From assembly GCA_029379215.1 (NCBI GenBank), contig JAQYWO010000015.1, positions 1 to 63,784 of the forward strand: a stretch of DNA of 63,784 nucleotides. The letters run 5' to 3'. How positions within the stretch are numbered: the first letter of the stretch is position 1; each line of letters begins with the position of its first letter. The position numbers and the translations under genes are program-made. This document shows, one piece after another, positions 1 through 9,340 of the stretch. Under the pieces are notes generated by a model. That model saw only the letters and a program-made list of their open reading frames with translations, did no database searches and was not told where the DNA came from. Source of the DNA: Rhizonema sp. PD37 (lineage in GTDB: Bacteria > Cyanobacteriota > Cyanobacteriia > Cyanobacteriales > Nostocaceae).

Positions 1-160
1 ATTAATCAAAGTTTATACCTGAATTTTTCTTGCTTGTTTTATTTATAGATAATATTCATTTTGTAAAATACTCACATTCTGCTGATTCATTTTGATAATT
101 TATTATTAGTATCTGCTGTCCGTCCTTTATTAGTTTCAGTTAGACATGGTACTTGTAGCT

Positions 161-3100
161 TTAAACGTTCTGCCGTAACTCGGATCTTTTCTTTCTTGAA
201 GCTAGACGTTTCTCTACTTGATTTTGAGTAAGTTCAAAGTCTGTTTTTTCACTCTGCTCTTGACTAAAATAATTTGCTAATAAGCCGATAGTTGGATGTT
301 TAAATAAATCTGTTATTAGTACTTCTCGCTTCAAAACTTCTCGCAGTTTACTATGGACTTGTACAAGAAGTAATGAATGACCACCGAGTTCAAAGAAATT
401 GTCATTGATACCCACTTTTTCGACATGAAGCATTTCTTGCCAGATAGTAGCAATAGTCTGCTCGATTTCTGTGCTAGGTGCTACAAAGGTTTCTTCTAAC
501 TCTGGTCGGGCTTGATCGGGTGCTGGTAAACTTAGGCGGTCTATCTTCCCATTTGGTGTTAATGGCAAAGCCTTTAACATTATAAAGGTAGAAGGAACCA
601 TATACTCCACTAGCTTCTCTTTTAAAAAACTGCGTAGGTCGCTGACGCTGGGTGTTTGTTTTTTATTAGGAACAAAATAAGCTGCTAATCGCTTGTTCCT
701 TGGCTGTTCTTCCCAAACTGAAACTACACATTGCCGTACTCCCGGATGCTGGCTCAATAATGCTTCAATCTCTCCCAACTCAATGCGAAAACCACGAATT
801 TTTACTTGGTTGTCAACTCGTCCAAGAAACTCTAGATTTCCATCGTTTAAGTAGCGGACTAAATCCCCTGTTTTGTAAAGCCGCACTCCGTTTTCCTGAC
901 TGAAAGGATTTGTCATAAACCGCTGTGCTGTGAGTTCCGGGCGATTGAGATAACCTCGCGCTAAGCCTGCACCACCGATATATAGTTCGCCTGGTACGCC
1001 GATGGGCACTGGTTTTAGCTGCTTATCCAGCACGTAGATTTGCATATTAGCTAGTGGACGACCGAGGGGAACTGTCTTTTCATCATTACTAGCTGGCTGA
1101 TCTGGAATTGTGAAGGTAGTCACGCCCACTGTAGTTTCTGTCGGACCGTAATGATTAAGAATTTGGCAGTTTGGATTGTACTGCTTTATTTGCTTGATCA
1201 ACTTCCAACTAACGGCTTCTCCTCCAAGGATTAGGCACTGGCGTGGTAAAATTGATTCTTGTGGAGAGCCTTCTAAAAGGGCAGCAAGATGAGAAGGTAC
1301 AATTTTAAGATAGTCAATAGGATAACTGTTGCAGTAATCTCCAAAGGCTACTGGATCGGATACTCGCTCTTGGGATACTACATGGAGGCATCCTCCTGTA
1401 TACAAGGCGGGAAAGATGACTGTGTTGCCTAAGTCAGCAGCAAAGGTAGAAACTGTTGCGAAGCTAGCATTAGTTGGCAGGTTAAGTTTATCAAGGATAG
1501 CGTATAAATAATTAAGGAGTTGCTGATGCTCAACGGCGACTCCCTTTGGAGTACCTGTAGAGCCAGAGGTGAACAGCACATAGACTAAATTTTTACTTGT
1601 CACATCACTGGTCGGATTGGCAGCACTTTCTTGAGCAATAACCTCCCAGTCCCCGTCTAAGCATACTGCCTGTATTACAGAATTACGAAACGTTTCGATG
1701 AGTGACTGTTGTGTCAAGAGTACTCGCGCTTGGGCATCTTGCATTCGCAAGGCTAGACCTTCTGCTGGTAATGCTGGGTCAAGAGGGAGGTAGGCTCCAC
1801 CAGCTTTGAGGATGCCTAGTATAGCGATGATTGTCAATAGCGATCGCTCTAAACGAATTCCCACCAGTACTTCTGGTCCGACTCCCAAGCGTTGCAGGTA
1901 GTGAGCCAGTTGATTAACGCGTGCGTTTAGTTCACTGTAGGTTAGCTTTTGGTCTTCAAACACAACAGCGATATTGTTCGGTGTCTGCTCCACCTGTTCT
2001 TCAAATAGCTGGTGGATGCACTTGTTCAGTGGGTAATTGACCTGCGTGTTGTTAAATTCAACCAACAGTTGCTGACGTTGGCTACGCTTGAGAATTTCTA
2101 ACTCGTTGACTGTAGCATCTGGTTTGTTGGCGGCACTTTCTGCTAAAGTCAGAAATTGTTCTGCCAAGCGTTTGATATCCTCTAGTGAGAATAAGTTGGC
2201 ATCGTAGTGAAATTCCGCGAGTAATAACTCTTTACTACGTATGCACGAGAGCTTTACTTTGAATCTGTCAAAACAAACGTACTGCTTGTCAAGCGAAAAG
2301 GAAAGCTCATCAACACAATATTTTGCACACCATTCCTCAAACTCAAAACTAATGGGAAAGTTCACTACATTAACAGCCGTTTCTGTACTCTCTTCCCGAA
2401 TAAAGTATTCCTGCCATTTCGCATTATTGCGTAAAGTCTCCTTAGTTTGCCACAAAATTTCACTGAACTTAAAATTATCCTGGAAAGTACAGCGTGTAGG
2501 TATCCATTTGGCTATCAACCCTATCATTGCATTCAGATCTTGATACTTCCTACCACTAAAGACAGTGCTGATAACAATATCTGATTGTTTTAGTATCCTA
2601 TAGAGTAGTGTCTGCCAACAGACAAGCAGAAATTCAGCAATTGTCGTGTTATGTATGGGAGCGCTCGCTTCGATCTGAGCCACTAAATCTGAATCTATCT
2701 TCAAAGCATAGACGTCAGGAGAAAATTTCGTTTGTTCATTGAACTTGTTTTCAAAAGGAAGGTTCAGCGCTGAACGTGACCAGAAGTCCTGCTTATGCCA
2801 ATAAGCTATCCCGGTTTTTGCATCCTCTTCTTCTAGTAGTTCGTTCTGCCATTCAGAAAATTGGATATATTGTGCTGGTTCATCAGATAATTCCTCACTT
2901 TTTAAGTATGCAACGTAGCAATTGCTAATTTCTTGAACTAGATTTTTTAGCGACCAGCTATCCGCACACAGTGATGGCAGAGTAATAAGTAAAAAATGCT
3001 GAGTTTCTGACAAAATAAGTAAGGATGAACGAAAGAGCGAACCTTGCTCAAAATCAAACTCAAAGTGCATTTCATCTTGAAAATTTTCTTGGATGCAGAC

Positions 3101-3397
3101 TGACTTTTTCTCAGTAGAAAGTTCACTTAAGTTTATATTATTCCATAATAACGTATTATTTTCTGCTATCACTTGAATAGGAAACTTTATGCCTGCTCGT
3201 CTATTAAAGTTTGTACGTAAAATTTCATGTCGACCTACAACTTTTTGTAAAGTTTCCTTTAAAATTTCAACTTTCAGAAAACCTTCAATATAAATAATAC
3301 ATTGAGTACGGTATGCAAAACTATCATTTTGTAATAACCAAAGATATTTTTGCTGTGGAGAGAGCCGAAAACCTTCAATATTTTGTTTATTTTGCAT
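161..3397 (-). CDS. NRPS subunit: interface-like C domain, A (Asp), PCP
   Basis: A 1078-residue NRPS subunit. Residues about 1-450 form a condensation-superfamily domain, but the HHxxxDG site is replaced by LPSLCAD at 140-146, so the catalytic His is missing. An adenylation domain (about 455-965, core LFTSGSTGTPKG) and a PCP (FFELGGHSLL) follow. The specificity residues read by alignment to PheA are D-L-T-K-I-G-H-V-G-K, an Asp-type code. The peptide-forming C domain expected for this module sits at the end of the upstream C-TauD protein (4456-9222), so this subunit supplies activated Asp and presumably docks the oxygenase for beta-hydroxylation (inference from interface domains of siderophore NRPSs). 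A GAGG ribosome site lies about 12 bases before the ATG. No thioesterase follows the PCP, so the chain must pass to a gene beyond the left edge. Confidence 0.92.
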   Translation of the reverse strand: MQNKQNIEGFRLSPQQKYLWLLQNDSFAYRTQCIIYIEGFLKVEILKETLQKVVGRHEILRTNFNRRAGIKFPIQVIAENNTLLWNNINLSELSTEKKSVCIQENFQDEMHFEFDFEQGSLFRSSLLILSETQHFLLITLPSLCADSWSLKNLVQEISNCYVAYLKSEELSDEPAQYIQFSEWQNELLEEEDAKTGIAYWHKQDFWSRSALNLPFENKFNEQTKFSPDVYALKIDSDLVAQIEASAPIHNTTIAEFLLVCWQTLLYRILKQSDIVISTVFSGRKYQDLNAMIGLIAKWIPTRCTFQDNFKFSEILWQTKETLRNNAKWQEYFIREESTETAVNVVNFPISFEFEEWCAKYCVDELSFSLDKQYVCFDRFKVKLSCIRSKELLLAEFHYDANLFSLEDIKRLAEQFLTLAESAANKPDATVNELEILKRSQRQQLLVEFNNTQVNYPLNKCIHQLFEEQVEQTPNNIAVVFEDQKLTYSELNARVNQLAHYLQRLGVGPEVLVGIRLERSLLTIIAILGILKAGGAYLPLDPALPAEGLALRMQDAQARVLLTQQSLIETFRNSVIQAVCLDGDWEVIAQESAANPTSDVTSKNLVYVLFTSGSTGTPKGVAVEHQQLLNYLYAILDKLNLPTNASFATVSTFAADLGNTVIFPALYTGGCLHVVSQERVSDPVAFGDYCNSYPIDYLKIVPSHLAALLEGSPQESILPRQCLILGGEAVSWKLIKQIKQYNPNCQILNHYGPTETTVGVTTFTIPDQPASNDEKTVPLGRPLANMQIYVLDKQLKPVPIGVPGELYIGGAGLARGYLNRPELTAQRFMTNPFSQENGVRLYKTGDLVRYLNDGNLEFLGRVDNQVKIRGFRIELGEIEALLSQHPGVRQCVVSVWEEQPRNKRLAAYFVPNKKQTPSVSDLRSFLKEKLVEYMVPSTFIMLKALPLTPNGKIDRLSLPAPDQARPELEETFVAPSTEIEQTIATIWQEMLHVEKVGINDNFFELGGHSLLLVQVHSKLREVLKREVLITDLFKHPTIGLLANYFSQEQSEKTDFELTQNQVEKRLASRKKRSELRQNV

Positions 3398-3426
3398 ATA
3401 TTATAATTTTCCTCTTTATTTTGTAT

Positions 3427-4188
3427 TTATGTAGGGTTGTTATGGCTACTTAATGGTTTACGACAAATGTATAATATCCTTTCAGCCATCCCATCTACTC
3501 CCAAATCACGTTCAGCATCATAGAAACTAATTTCTGTGAAGCCCACCCTTTCTAAGGCAGACTGAACTTCTGCTATAGAATAAGGTCTTTGTATTAAAGT
3601 CGTATCTGAACGCTGCCATCCTCCATCTATTAACCGGAATATAACGAAGGTTTCGCTACCTATTTTTTCTTGTGAGTTATAACTATGAGATTGAATTATG
3701 GCAAAATCATCTGCAAAATTGCTTGTTGAAGTATCTCTCTTCATCCGTTCTTCTTGACTTAAGTCGAACGCAAACCAGCCGTTTTCCATCAGTGCTGCAT
3801 ACACGTTTTGAAAGACACTTGTCAATTCCTCTAGTTTCGTGACATAGGTAAGAGAATTATGTGCCGAAACAACTGCATGAAAGGTAGGCGGCAATTTGAA
3901 GAAGCGAGCGTCATCTAAAATAAATTTACAACCAGTTGTGTTCTTATGAGCATAGTGTAACATCTCTTCAGAACCATCAAGACCAATTGCTTGATAACCT
4001 TTTATTTGCAGCCGTTGTACTAATTCCCCTGTACCACAACAGAGGTCTAAAATATGCGCATCTTTGGGGAGATGTTTTAGGATAATTTTTTCCATTAACA
4101 CTAACCAAATGTTGCTACTCTCTATGCCTTCGTCGATATACGAAAAAGCAAAAGCATCAAACTTGGAATAGCGAGTTTTTGAAGACAT
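3427..4188 (-). CDS. class I SAM-dependent methyltransferase (tailoring)
   Basis: A 253-residue soluble methyltransferase of the Rossmann-fold class I type. The SAM-binding motif I is HILDLCCGTGEL at about residues 45-56, followed by the acidic GLDGSEEML motif. It is similar along its whole length to the product of 29890-30627. Each copy lies directly upstream of an interface-A(Asp)-PCP gene and downstream of a C-TauD gene, while the Asn-type module has no such neighbour. The placement suggests methylation of the Asp residue or its new beta-hydroxyl, but the substrate cannot be read from sequence. The start has an AAGGAAAA ribosome site. The 267 bases upstream, separating it from the TauD-encoding gene, hold no gene. 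Confidence 0.85.
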   Translation of the reverse strand: MSSKTRYSKFDAFAFSYIDEGIESSNIWLVLMEKIILKHLPKDAHILDLCCGTGELVQRLQIKGYQAIGLDGSEEMLHYAHKNTTGCKFILDDARFFKLPPTFHAVVSAHNSLTYVTKLEELTSVFQNVYAALMENGWFAFDLSQEERMKRDTSTSNFADDFAIIQSHSYNSQEKIGSETFVIFRLIDGGWQRSDTTLIQRPYSIAEVQSALERVGFTEISFYDAERDLGVDGMAERILYICRKPLSSHNNPT

Positions 4189-4455
4189 AAAATTTTCCTT
4201 TTAAGTTTAAATAAGTTTGTAAGTAGGTAGTTGAGGATACTAGAAAACTGCTAAAATCAAAAATTTAAGAAGAACTGACGCTCCGCTTCACGAATGCAGT
4301 TTCCCTAAAGTATTGGTGCAGTAATCCCAACAATACGGTTTATGTTCATTGGAAATATCGAGTTTTCATTGATAGTAGAGACACGCTGTTTGAAGCATCT
4401 TTACAAAAAAACCGAGTTTTTTATCCCCAATGTGTGAATAAGAAAAATCAACGCT

Positions 4456-7400
4456 CTAAATGTTTTGGCTACAAATCATTTCACCCATCGCCACGACAAT
4501 CTTGCGTGAACCCTTATAAGGACTGCGTCCATGTGCAACTATCATATTGTCGAGCATCAGTACGTCTCCTTCCTGCCAGGGGAAACTGATCTTGGCTTGC
4601 TGATAAACTGCTTCGATTTCTTCCATCACCGAGTCTTCAATAGGAGAACCATCACCGTAATAAACATTACGCGGTAGTCTTTCTTCACTAAACGTTGATA
4701 AGAGGGACTCACAGACGGCTGGTTCTAAACATGATATGTGGTGCAATTGTACTTGATTGAAAAATACTAACTCCCTTGTCTTCGGATGTCTCGAGATTGC
4801 TGGTCGAACTTTACGGGTCACCAAACTATTGTCTGAGAGCCACTCAAAATCGAGAGTAGCTTGGAGGCAATAGTTTTCGACAACAGTTTTGTCAGTGGTG
4901 CGAAAGAAATCTTGCCAACTTACATCTAGACCTTCAGTATAGTTGCGAACATACATTAATTGTTTTTGCTCAAATTTTTCTCGCAGTTTTGGGTCGAGAA
5001 GTTGGTAAACTTTCCGACAATCCACAATTGGTGTTTCGCCGCCTTGTTGAGCAGCTTGTACACAGAAAAACCAGATTTTCAAAGGCCAACGGTGTAAGTG
5101 AGAACTTTCGTTGTGAAAGAGAATGGCTTTGTCTTGTGGGTAAGGGGTAGAACTATAGACTTTTTTGCTGATACCAACTCTTGGCAAGTCGCCATATTCA
5201 CCAAACAACTCTGGACAAATTGCCAAAGCTAAGTTTTCAAATGCCAGTACGGAATTTAAATTGAACCCTCGGAAGAGAATTGCACCATGATGTTGCAACT
5301 TAGTTTCTATGAATTCTTGATTTCTTTTAGTCCAGTCAACTAAATCGAAATCGATAAGCTTGGGTTTGAGTACTAAGGGAAGTGTTTCTCCAGAGTCTAG
5401 ATTATCTATATCAATTAATTGTCCTTGTGGCAACTTTATTGCTTTGGGTTTGAAATTCTTGAATTTTTGAAACTTATTTTCCTCTTGTTTAGCTTCTACC
5501 TCTATTTGCTCCTTTTTTTCAGCTTCAGTCAGCATCTCTAGATTGTTAATTCGGGCATCAGGCTGCACTACTATGTTGCTTAATAGCGTCTGAAAATTTC
5601 CTGACATGCGTGTGATAGTGGTGGAATTGAAAAGATCAGTGTTGTACTGCCATCTCCCAACAATTCCCTCCTCGGTTTCGACCATGAATAGCACCAAATC
5701 AAACTTTGAGGTTCCGTTGTAAACTTCTATAGAACTTACGGTTAGGCTGGGAAGTTCCAAGGTTGTTGGCATAATCGGGACATTATCCAAGACGAGTAAC
5801 ACTTGGCACAGGGGTGTATGACTTTGCTTCCGCTCTGGTTGCAGAACCTGCACCAGTTTATCAAAGGCCAAGTCCTGGTGAGCATAAGCCCCCAAGGTAA
5901 CCTCACGAACCCGCCTCAGTAGCTCTTTGAAAGTGGGGTTGCCAGATAAATCGGTACGCAAGACGAGGAGATTGAGAAACATACCAATCAATCCCTCTGT
6001 TTCTGCTGGATTACGATTAGCAATGTCAGTACCTACGATAATATCATCTTGCTGTGTATAACAATGTAACAGCGTCTTAAAAGTTGCTAGTAAGGTCATG
6101 AAGAGAGTACATTTTTCTTGGCGGCTCAGCACCCGGAGCGCCTGACGCAACTCGTTTGACAGATGAAAAGATTGGTTGCTACCGTGGAAAGTTTGGACTG
6201 CTAGTCGCGGTCGATCTGTAGGTATTTCTAATACAGGTAGGTTGCCAGTCAACTGCTGTTTCCAGTAAGTCAGCTGAGTCTCCAGCACTTCCTCCTGGAA
6301 CCACTGCCGTTGCCAGACAGCGAAGTCCGCGTACTGAATTGGGAGTTCAGGAAGAGGAGAAGCCTTTCCAGCAGTGAAAGCTTCATACAGCACTGTCAAT
6401 TCACGAACGAATATGCCCATTGACCAAGTGTCGGAAACGATGTGGTGTATGTTGAATATCACTATATGCTCTGTTTCATCTAGCCGCAGGAGAGTGCATC
6501 GTAGTACCAATCCCTGTGCTAGATCAAATTGCCAGTAGACCAGTTTGTCAATCAGTCTTAAAGCAATGGGCTCCCGTTCAGCATAAGGAAGCTCTTGTAG
6601 ATCTACCACTGGTATAGTTAAGGTCAAGATCGGGGCAATGATTTGAACTGGTTGTCTATCTACCGTGGCATAGCTGGTTCGCAAAACTTCGTGACGCCTG
6701 ATAATTTCATTGAAACTCTGCTCCAGTGCTGTTATGTTGAGTGAACCCCTTAGACGCAGAGCCACAGGTTCATTGTAAGCACTGCTGTCTGGATCTATTT
6801 GATTGAGAAACCACATTCGCTGCTGTGCAAAGGAGAGCGGCAATTTTATATCCCGCGAAACACGCTCAATAGACGGCTTACACCTGAGGATAGTCTTTGT
6901 GTCACCATCACCGCATGTGCTTGAAGTAGTCAAGGACGATTCAAGATTTAAGCTTGAAAATGGTCCTGTTTGATTATTTGATGAGCCGCCATTTTGATCG
7001 GTTATGAACCCTTTGTCTTTAGTTGAAATCGAATCAGGTGGTAAAAACCCCCCTTCTTGCATTTCTACAACGCTTTTCTTTACCGCTTGAATCACCAGAT
7101 CAATATCTTCATCAGTATGAGCGGTAGATAAGAAACACAAACGCCCTTCCCAAACATAAATCCCTTTTTCTAATAGGTAATAGAAAAACAAATTCATCCA
7201 GGAAAAATTGGGCGGATAAGCAAAACGGAAGAGCGAGCCAAAATGTACAACCCGAATTGGCAACTTCTTTTGAATAAAGTAAGTATTGAGAGTATCAACT
7301 AATTTCGCAGTTTTTTGAGCTATTCTTTCCTGAAGTTGAGGTCCACTGCTTTTGATGTGCTTGAGTACAACCCAGACAACAGCCATTACAAGAGGATTCT

Positions 7401-9222
7401 TGAAAAAAGTGCCTGCAAACCGGGTTGTTTCTGCTTGAGGATAAGACGCATCTCCATAACTCCAAAAACCACCGTCAAATGCGTCCATCAAGGTCGCCTT
7501 GCCAGCTATCACTCCAATCGGCAGACCAGATCCAACTGCTTTGCCGTATGTTGTAATATCTGCTTGAATATTCCACAATCCCTGGATGCCAGCTGCATGC
7601 ATCCGAAAGCCAGTAATTACTTCATCGAAAATTAATATGATTCCTGTTTGCTGAGTTAATTTTCTCAGCTCATATAAAAACTCTTTGGGTTGAAAATCTG
7701 GCTGACGGCTCTGTACAGGTTCAACTAAAACAGCAGCTAACTTGTGGGCATTAGCTTTCAGAATCTCGAGGGATTCAGGACTTCCGTAATTGAGCACCAT
7801 GACTTTTTCACTCATGTGCTGCGGAATTCCAGGAGCGCTTGGAATAGAGCGCAGTGTTGAGTCTTTAGCGTCTCCGATAGGTACTCCCGCAACCAAAACC
7901 TCGTCCAAGTTTCCGTGATATGAACCAGCAAAAATAGCAATTTTAGAGCGACCTGTGATGGCACGTGCTATGCGGATTGCTCCCATAACTGCTTCTGTAC
8001 CATCGTTACAAAAGGTTACTCTTTCTTGACCTGTAATCTCACAAAATAACTCAGCGACCTTGTGTGTAAGATGTGATTGTGGACCATTCTGCATCCCTCG
8101 CTGAATATGCTCTTGAATAGCTTCTATGACAAAAGACGGCGAATGACCAAATAAGAGTGGACCAAATCCCATTGATAGGTCGATGTATTCATTGTCATCA
8201 ACATCCCAAATTCTAGCACCAGATCCACGTTGAATATGAATTGGATACAACATCTCCTTAATAGAGAGACGAAACCCTGTTATTGATCTAGGATTAGCTA
8301 GGAAAGGACGAGCAGCTTGCGTAAGTCGTTTTGATTCTTGTGTGCGTTTGACAACCCGTGCAATCAATGCGTCCAAACATTTCTGCTGGTGGGAATTTAA
8401 GCCTCCACTTTCTGCTTTTTCAGTTTGTTGACAAGCATCAGCTGCTTTAGTCTCGATTGTCTGGTTTATGGGCTGTTGATTAGACTCTGCCTGACTAAAC
8501 TCAGACAAGGAGACATTACTAGAAGTCTCCACTTGCTGTTTACTTTCAGGCAATGGTAAAGATTGCACAGTTTCAGATGAAGCCAACATCTTCGTCTTAG
8601 AAGAAGAGTTTTTGTACACCAAGTCTAGTTGTTTAGACATAATTTGAAGCTGCTGTGTTACGAGCCTTTCTATGGCAGTATTAGCAGTTAGTCCCTCAGA
8701 AATATTTTTCGGCAGTAAAACTCTATGCTGACTAGATGTTGAACCAGGATTTAGTTGCAAAGTCTCATTGTTACCTAACTCAGTTGATGAAAGGTTGCTA
8801 AGTATAAGCTTTTCTTCTTCTTGGTTAGGCGATACATCAGCGCTTCCATTAGAGAAGCGCTTATCCGAAGTTTTGAAAGAGATTTGCTCAAAAGTCTCTT
8901 CCGGCAACGGTAGAACAGATATTGATTCCTTGTGAGAAGAAAGATCTACCATTGGTTCTGGTAGCGACTGCTGAGCTATGTGGATAGCCAATTCATCAAG
9001 TGTTGAAAATTCTTCTAGCAATAGACGAAAAGGAACCTGAACACCAAACTCTTTTTGAATCATGCGGCTGATTTGAATCAACGACAGAGACTCTATACCC
9101 AGTTCTAGAAAATTGGTGTGAACATCTGTTTCAGCCAAGCGTATTCCAAAACCTTTGCCTAAAATTTCCTTGAGATCTGACAGAATTTTATTAACTTGTG
9201 AATTACGTGATGAGGAGTTCAT
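4456..9222 (-). CDS. hybrid protein: ACP, aminotransferase, C domain, TauD oxygenase
   Basis: A 1588-residue four-part protein. An ACP (Ser45 in LGIESLSL) is followed by a low-complexity linker holding the helix VTQQLQIMSKQLDL (about 188-201), a class III PLP aminotransferase (about 285-730, Lys561 in TYGKAVGSG), a condensation domain (about 785-1220) and a Fe(II)/2-oxoglutarate TauD/SyrP-like oxygenase (about 1250-1588; HNE triad start, distal His in VAHGRSPY). The ACP most likely completes the upstream KS-AT protein, which lacks one; the aminotransferase would turn the beta-keto intermediate into a beta-amino acid, as in mycosubtilin and microcystin. The C domain then joins it to Asp, and TauD would hydroxylate Asp on the next subunit. 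The C active site reads HHIVSDT: the catalytic His is kept but the final Gly is Thr. Confidence 0.92.
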   Translation of the reverse strand: MNSSSRNSQVNKILSDLKEILGKGFGIRLAETDVHTNFLELGIESLSLIQISRMIQKEFGVQVPFRLLLEEFSTLDELAIHIAQQSLPEPMVDLSSHKESISVLPLPEETFEQISFKTSDKRFSNGSADVSPNQEEEKLILSNLSSTELGNNETLQLNPGSTSSQHRVLLPKNISEGLTANTAIERLVTQQLQIMSKQLDLVYKNSSSKTKMLASSETVQSLPLPESKQQVETSSNVSLSEFSQAESNQQPINQTIETKAADACQQTEKAESGGLNSHQQKCLDALIARVVKRTQESKRLTQAARPFLANPRSITGFRLSIKEMLYPIHIQRGSGARIWDVDDNEYIDLSMGFGPLLFGHSPSFVIEAIQEHIQRGMQNGPQSHLTHKVAELFCEITGQERVTFCNDGTEAVMGAIRIARAITGRSKIAIFAGSYHGNLDEVLVAGVPIGDAKDSTLRSIPSAPGIPQHMSEKVMVLNYGSPESLEILKANAHKLAAVLVEPVQSRQPDFQPKEFLYELRKLTQQTGIILIFDEVITGFRMHAAGIQGLWNIQADITTYGKAVGSGLPIGVIAGKATLMDAFDGGFWSYGDASYPQAETTRFAGTFFKNPLVMAVVWVVLKHIKSSGPQLQERIAQKTAKLVDTLNTYFIQKKLPIRVVHFGSLFRFAYPPNFSWMNLFFYYLLEKGIYVWEGRLCFLSTAHTDEDIDLVIQAVKKSVVEMQEGGFLPPDSISTKDKGFITDQNGGSSNNQTGPFSSLNLESSLTTSSTCGDGDTKTILRCKPSIERVSRDIKLPLSFAQQRMWFLNQIDPDSSAYNEPVALRLRGSLNITALEQSFNEIIRRHEVLRTSYATVDRQPVQIIAPILTLTIPVVDLQELPYAEREPIALRLIDKLVYWQFDLAQGLVLRCTLLRLDETEHIVIFNIHHIVSDTWSMGIFVRELTVLYEAFTAGKASPLPELPIQYADFAVWQRQWFQEEVLETQLTYWKQQLTGNLPVLEIPTDRPRLAVQTFHGSNQSFHLSNELRQALRVLSRQEKCTLFMTLLATFKTLLHCYTQQDDIIVGTDIANRNPAETEGLIGMFLNLLVLRTDLSGNPTFKELLRRVREVTLGAYAHQDLAFDKLVQVLQPERKQSHTPLCQVLLVLDNVPIMPTTLELPSLTVSSIEVYNGTSKFDLVLFMVETEEGIVGRWQYNTDLFNSTTITRMSGNFQTLLSNIVVQPDARINNLEMLTEAEKKEQIEVEAKQEENKFQKFKNFKPKAIKLPQGQLIDIDNLDSGETLPLVLKPKLIDFDLVDWTKRNQEFIETKLQHHGAILFRGFNLNSVLAFENLALAICPELFGEYGDLPRVGISKKVYSSTPYPQDKAILFHNESSHLHRWPLKIWFFCVQAAQQGGETPIVDCRKVYQLLDPKLREKFEQKQLMYVRNYTEGLDVSWQDFFRTTDKTVVENYCLQATLDFEWLSDNSLVTRKVRPAISRHPKTRELVFFNQVQLHHISCLEPAVCESLLSTFSEERLPRNVYYGDGSPIEDSVMEEIEAVYQQAKISFPWQEGDVLMLDNMIVAHGRSPYKGSRKIVVAMGEMICSQNI

Positions 9223-9340
9223 TGTTTTATTTTCTTTTATTTAAGACATAGTTAGTTTATTGAGTACCTATACACTTGTTTTTTATGTTAAATCAGCTAC
9301 TCATTATGTATGATTATTAATGATCGCAATGCCTTACTGC

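Noticed and set aside
161..3397. Interpreting the N-terminal domain as a normal condensation domain
   Set aside because: The catalytic HHxxxDG motif is absent in all three such subunits, and an intact C domain for each module is already present on the preceding proteins.
4405..4422. AAAAAAC-CGA-GTTTTTT hairpin after the TauD-encoding gene as a terminator
   Set aside because: The stem is almost all A/T with one G-C pair, and the operon clearly continues; this motif is also a frequent sequence in cyanobacterial intergenic DNA.
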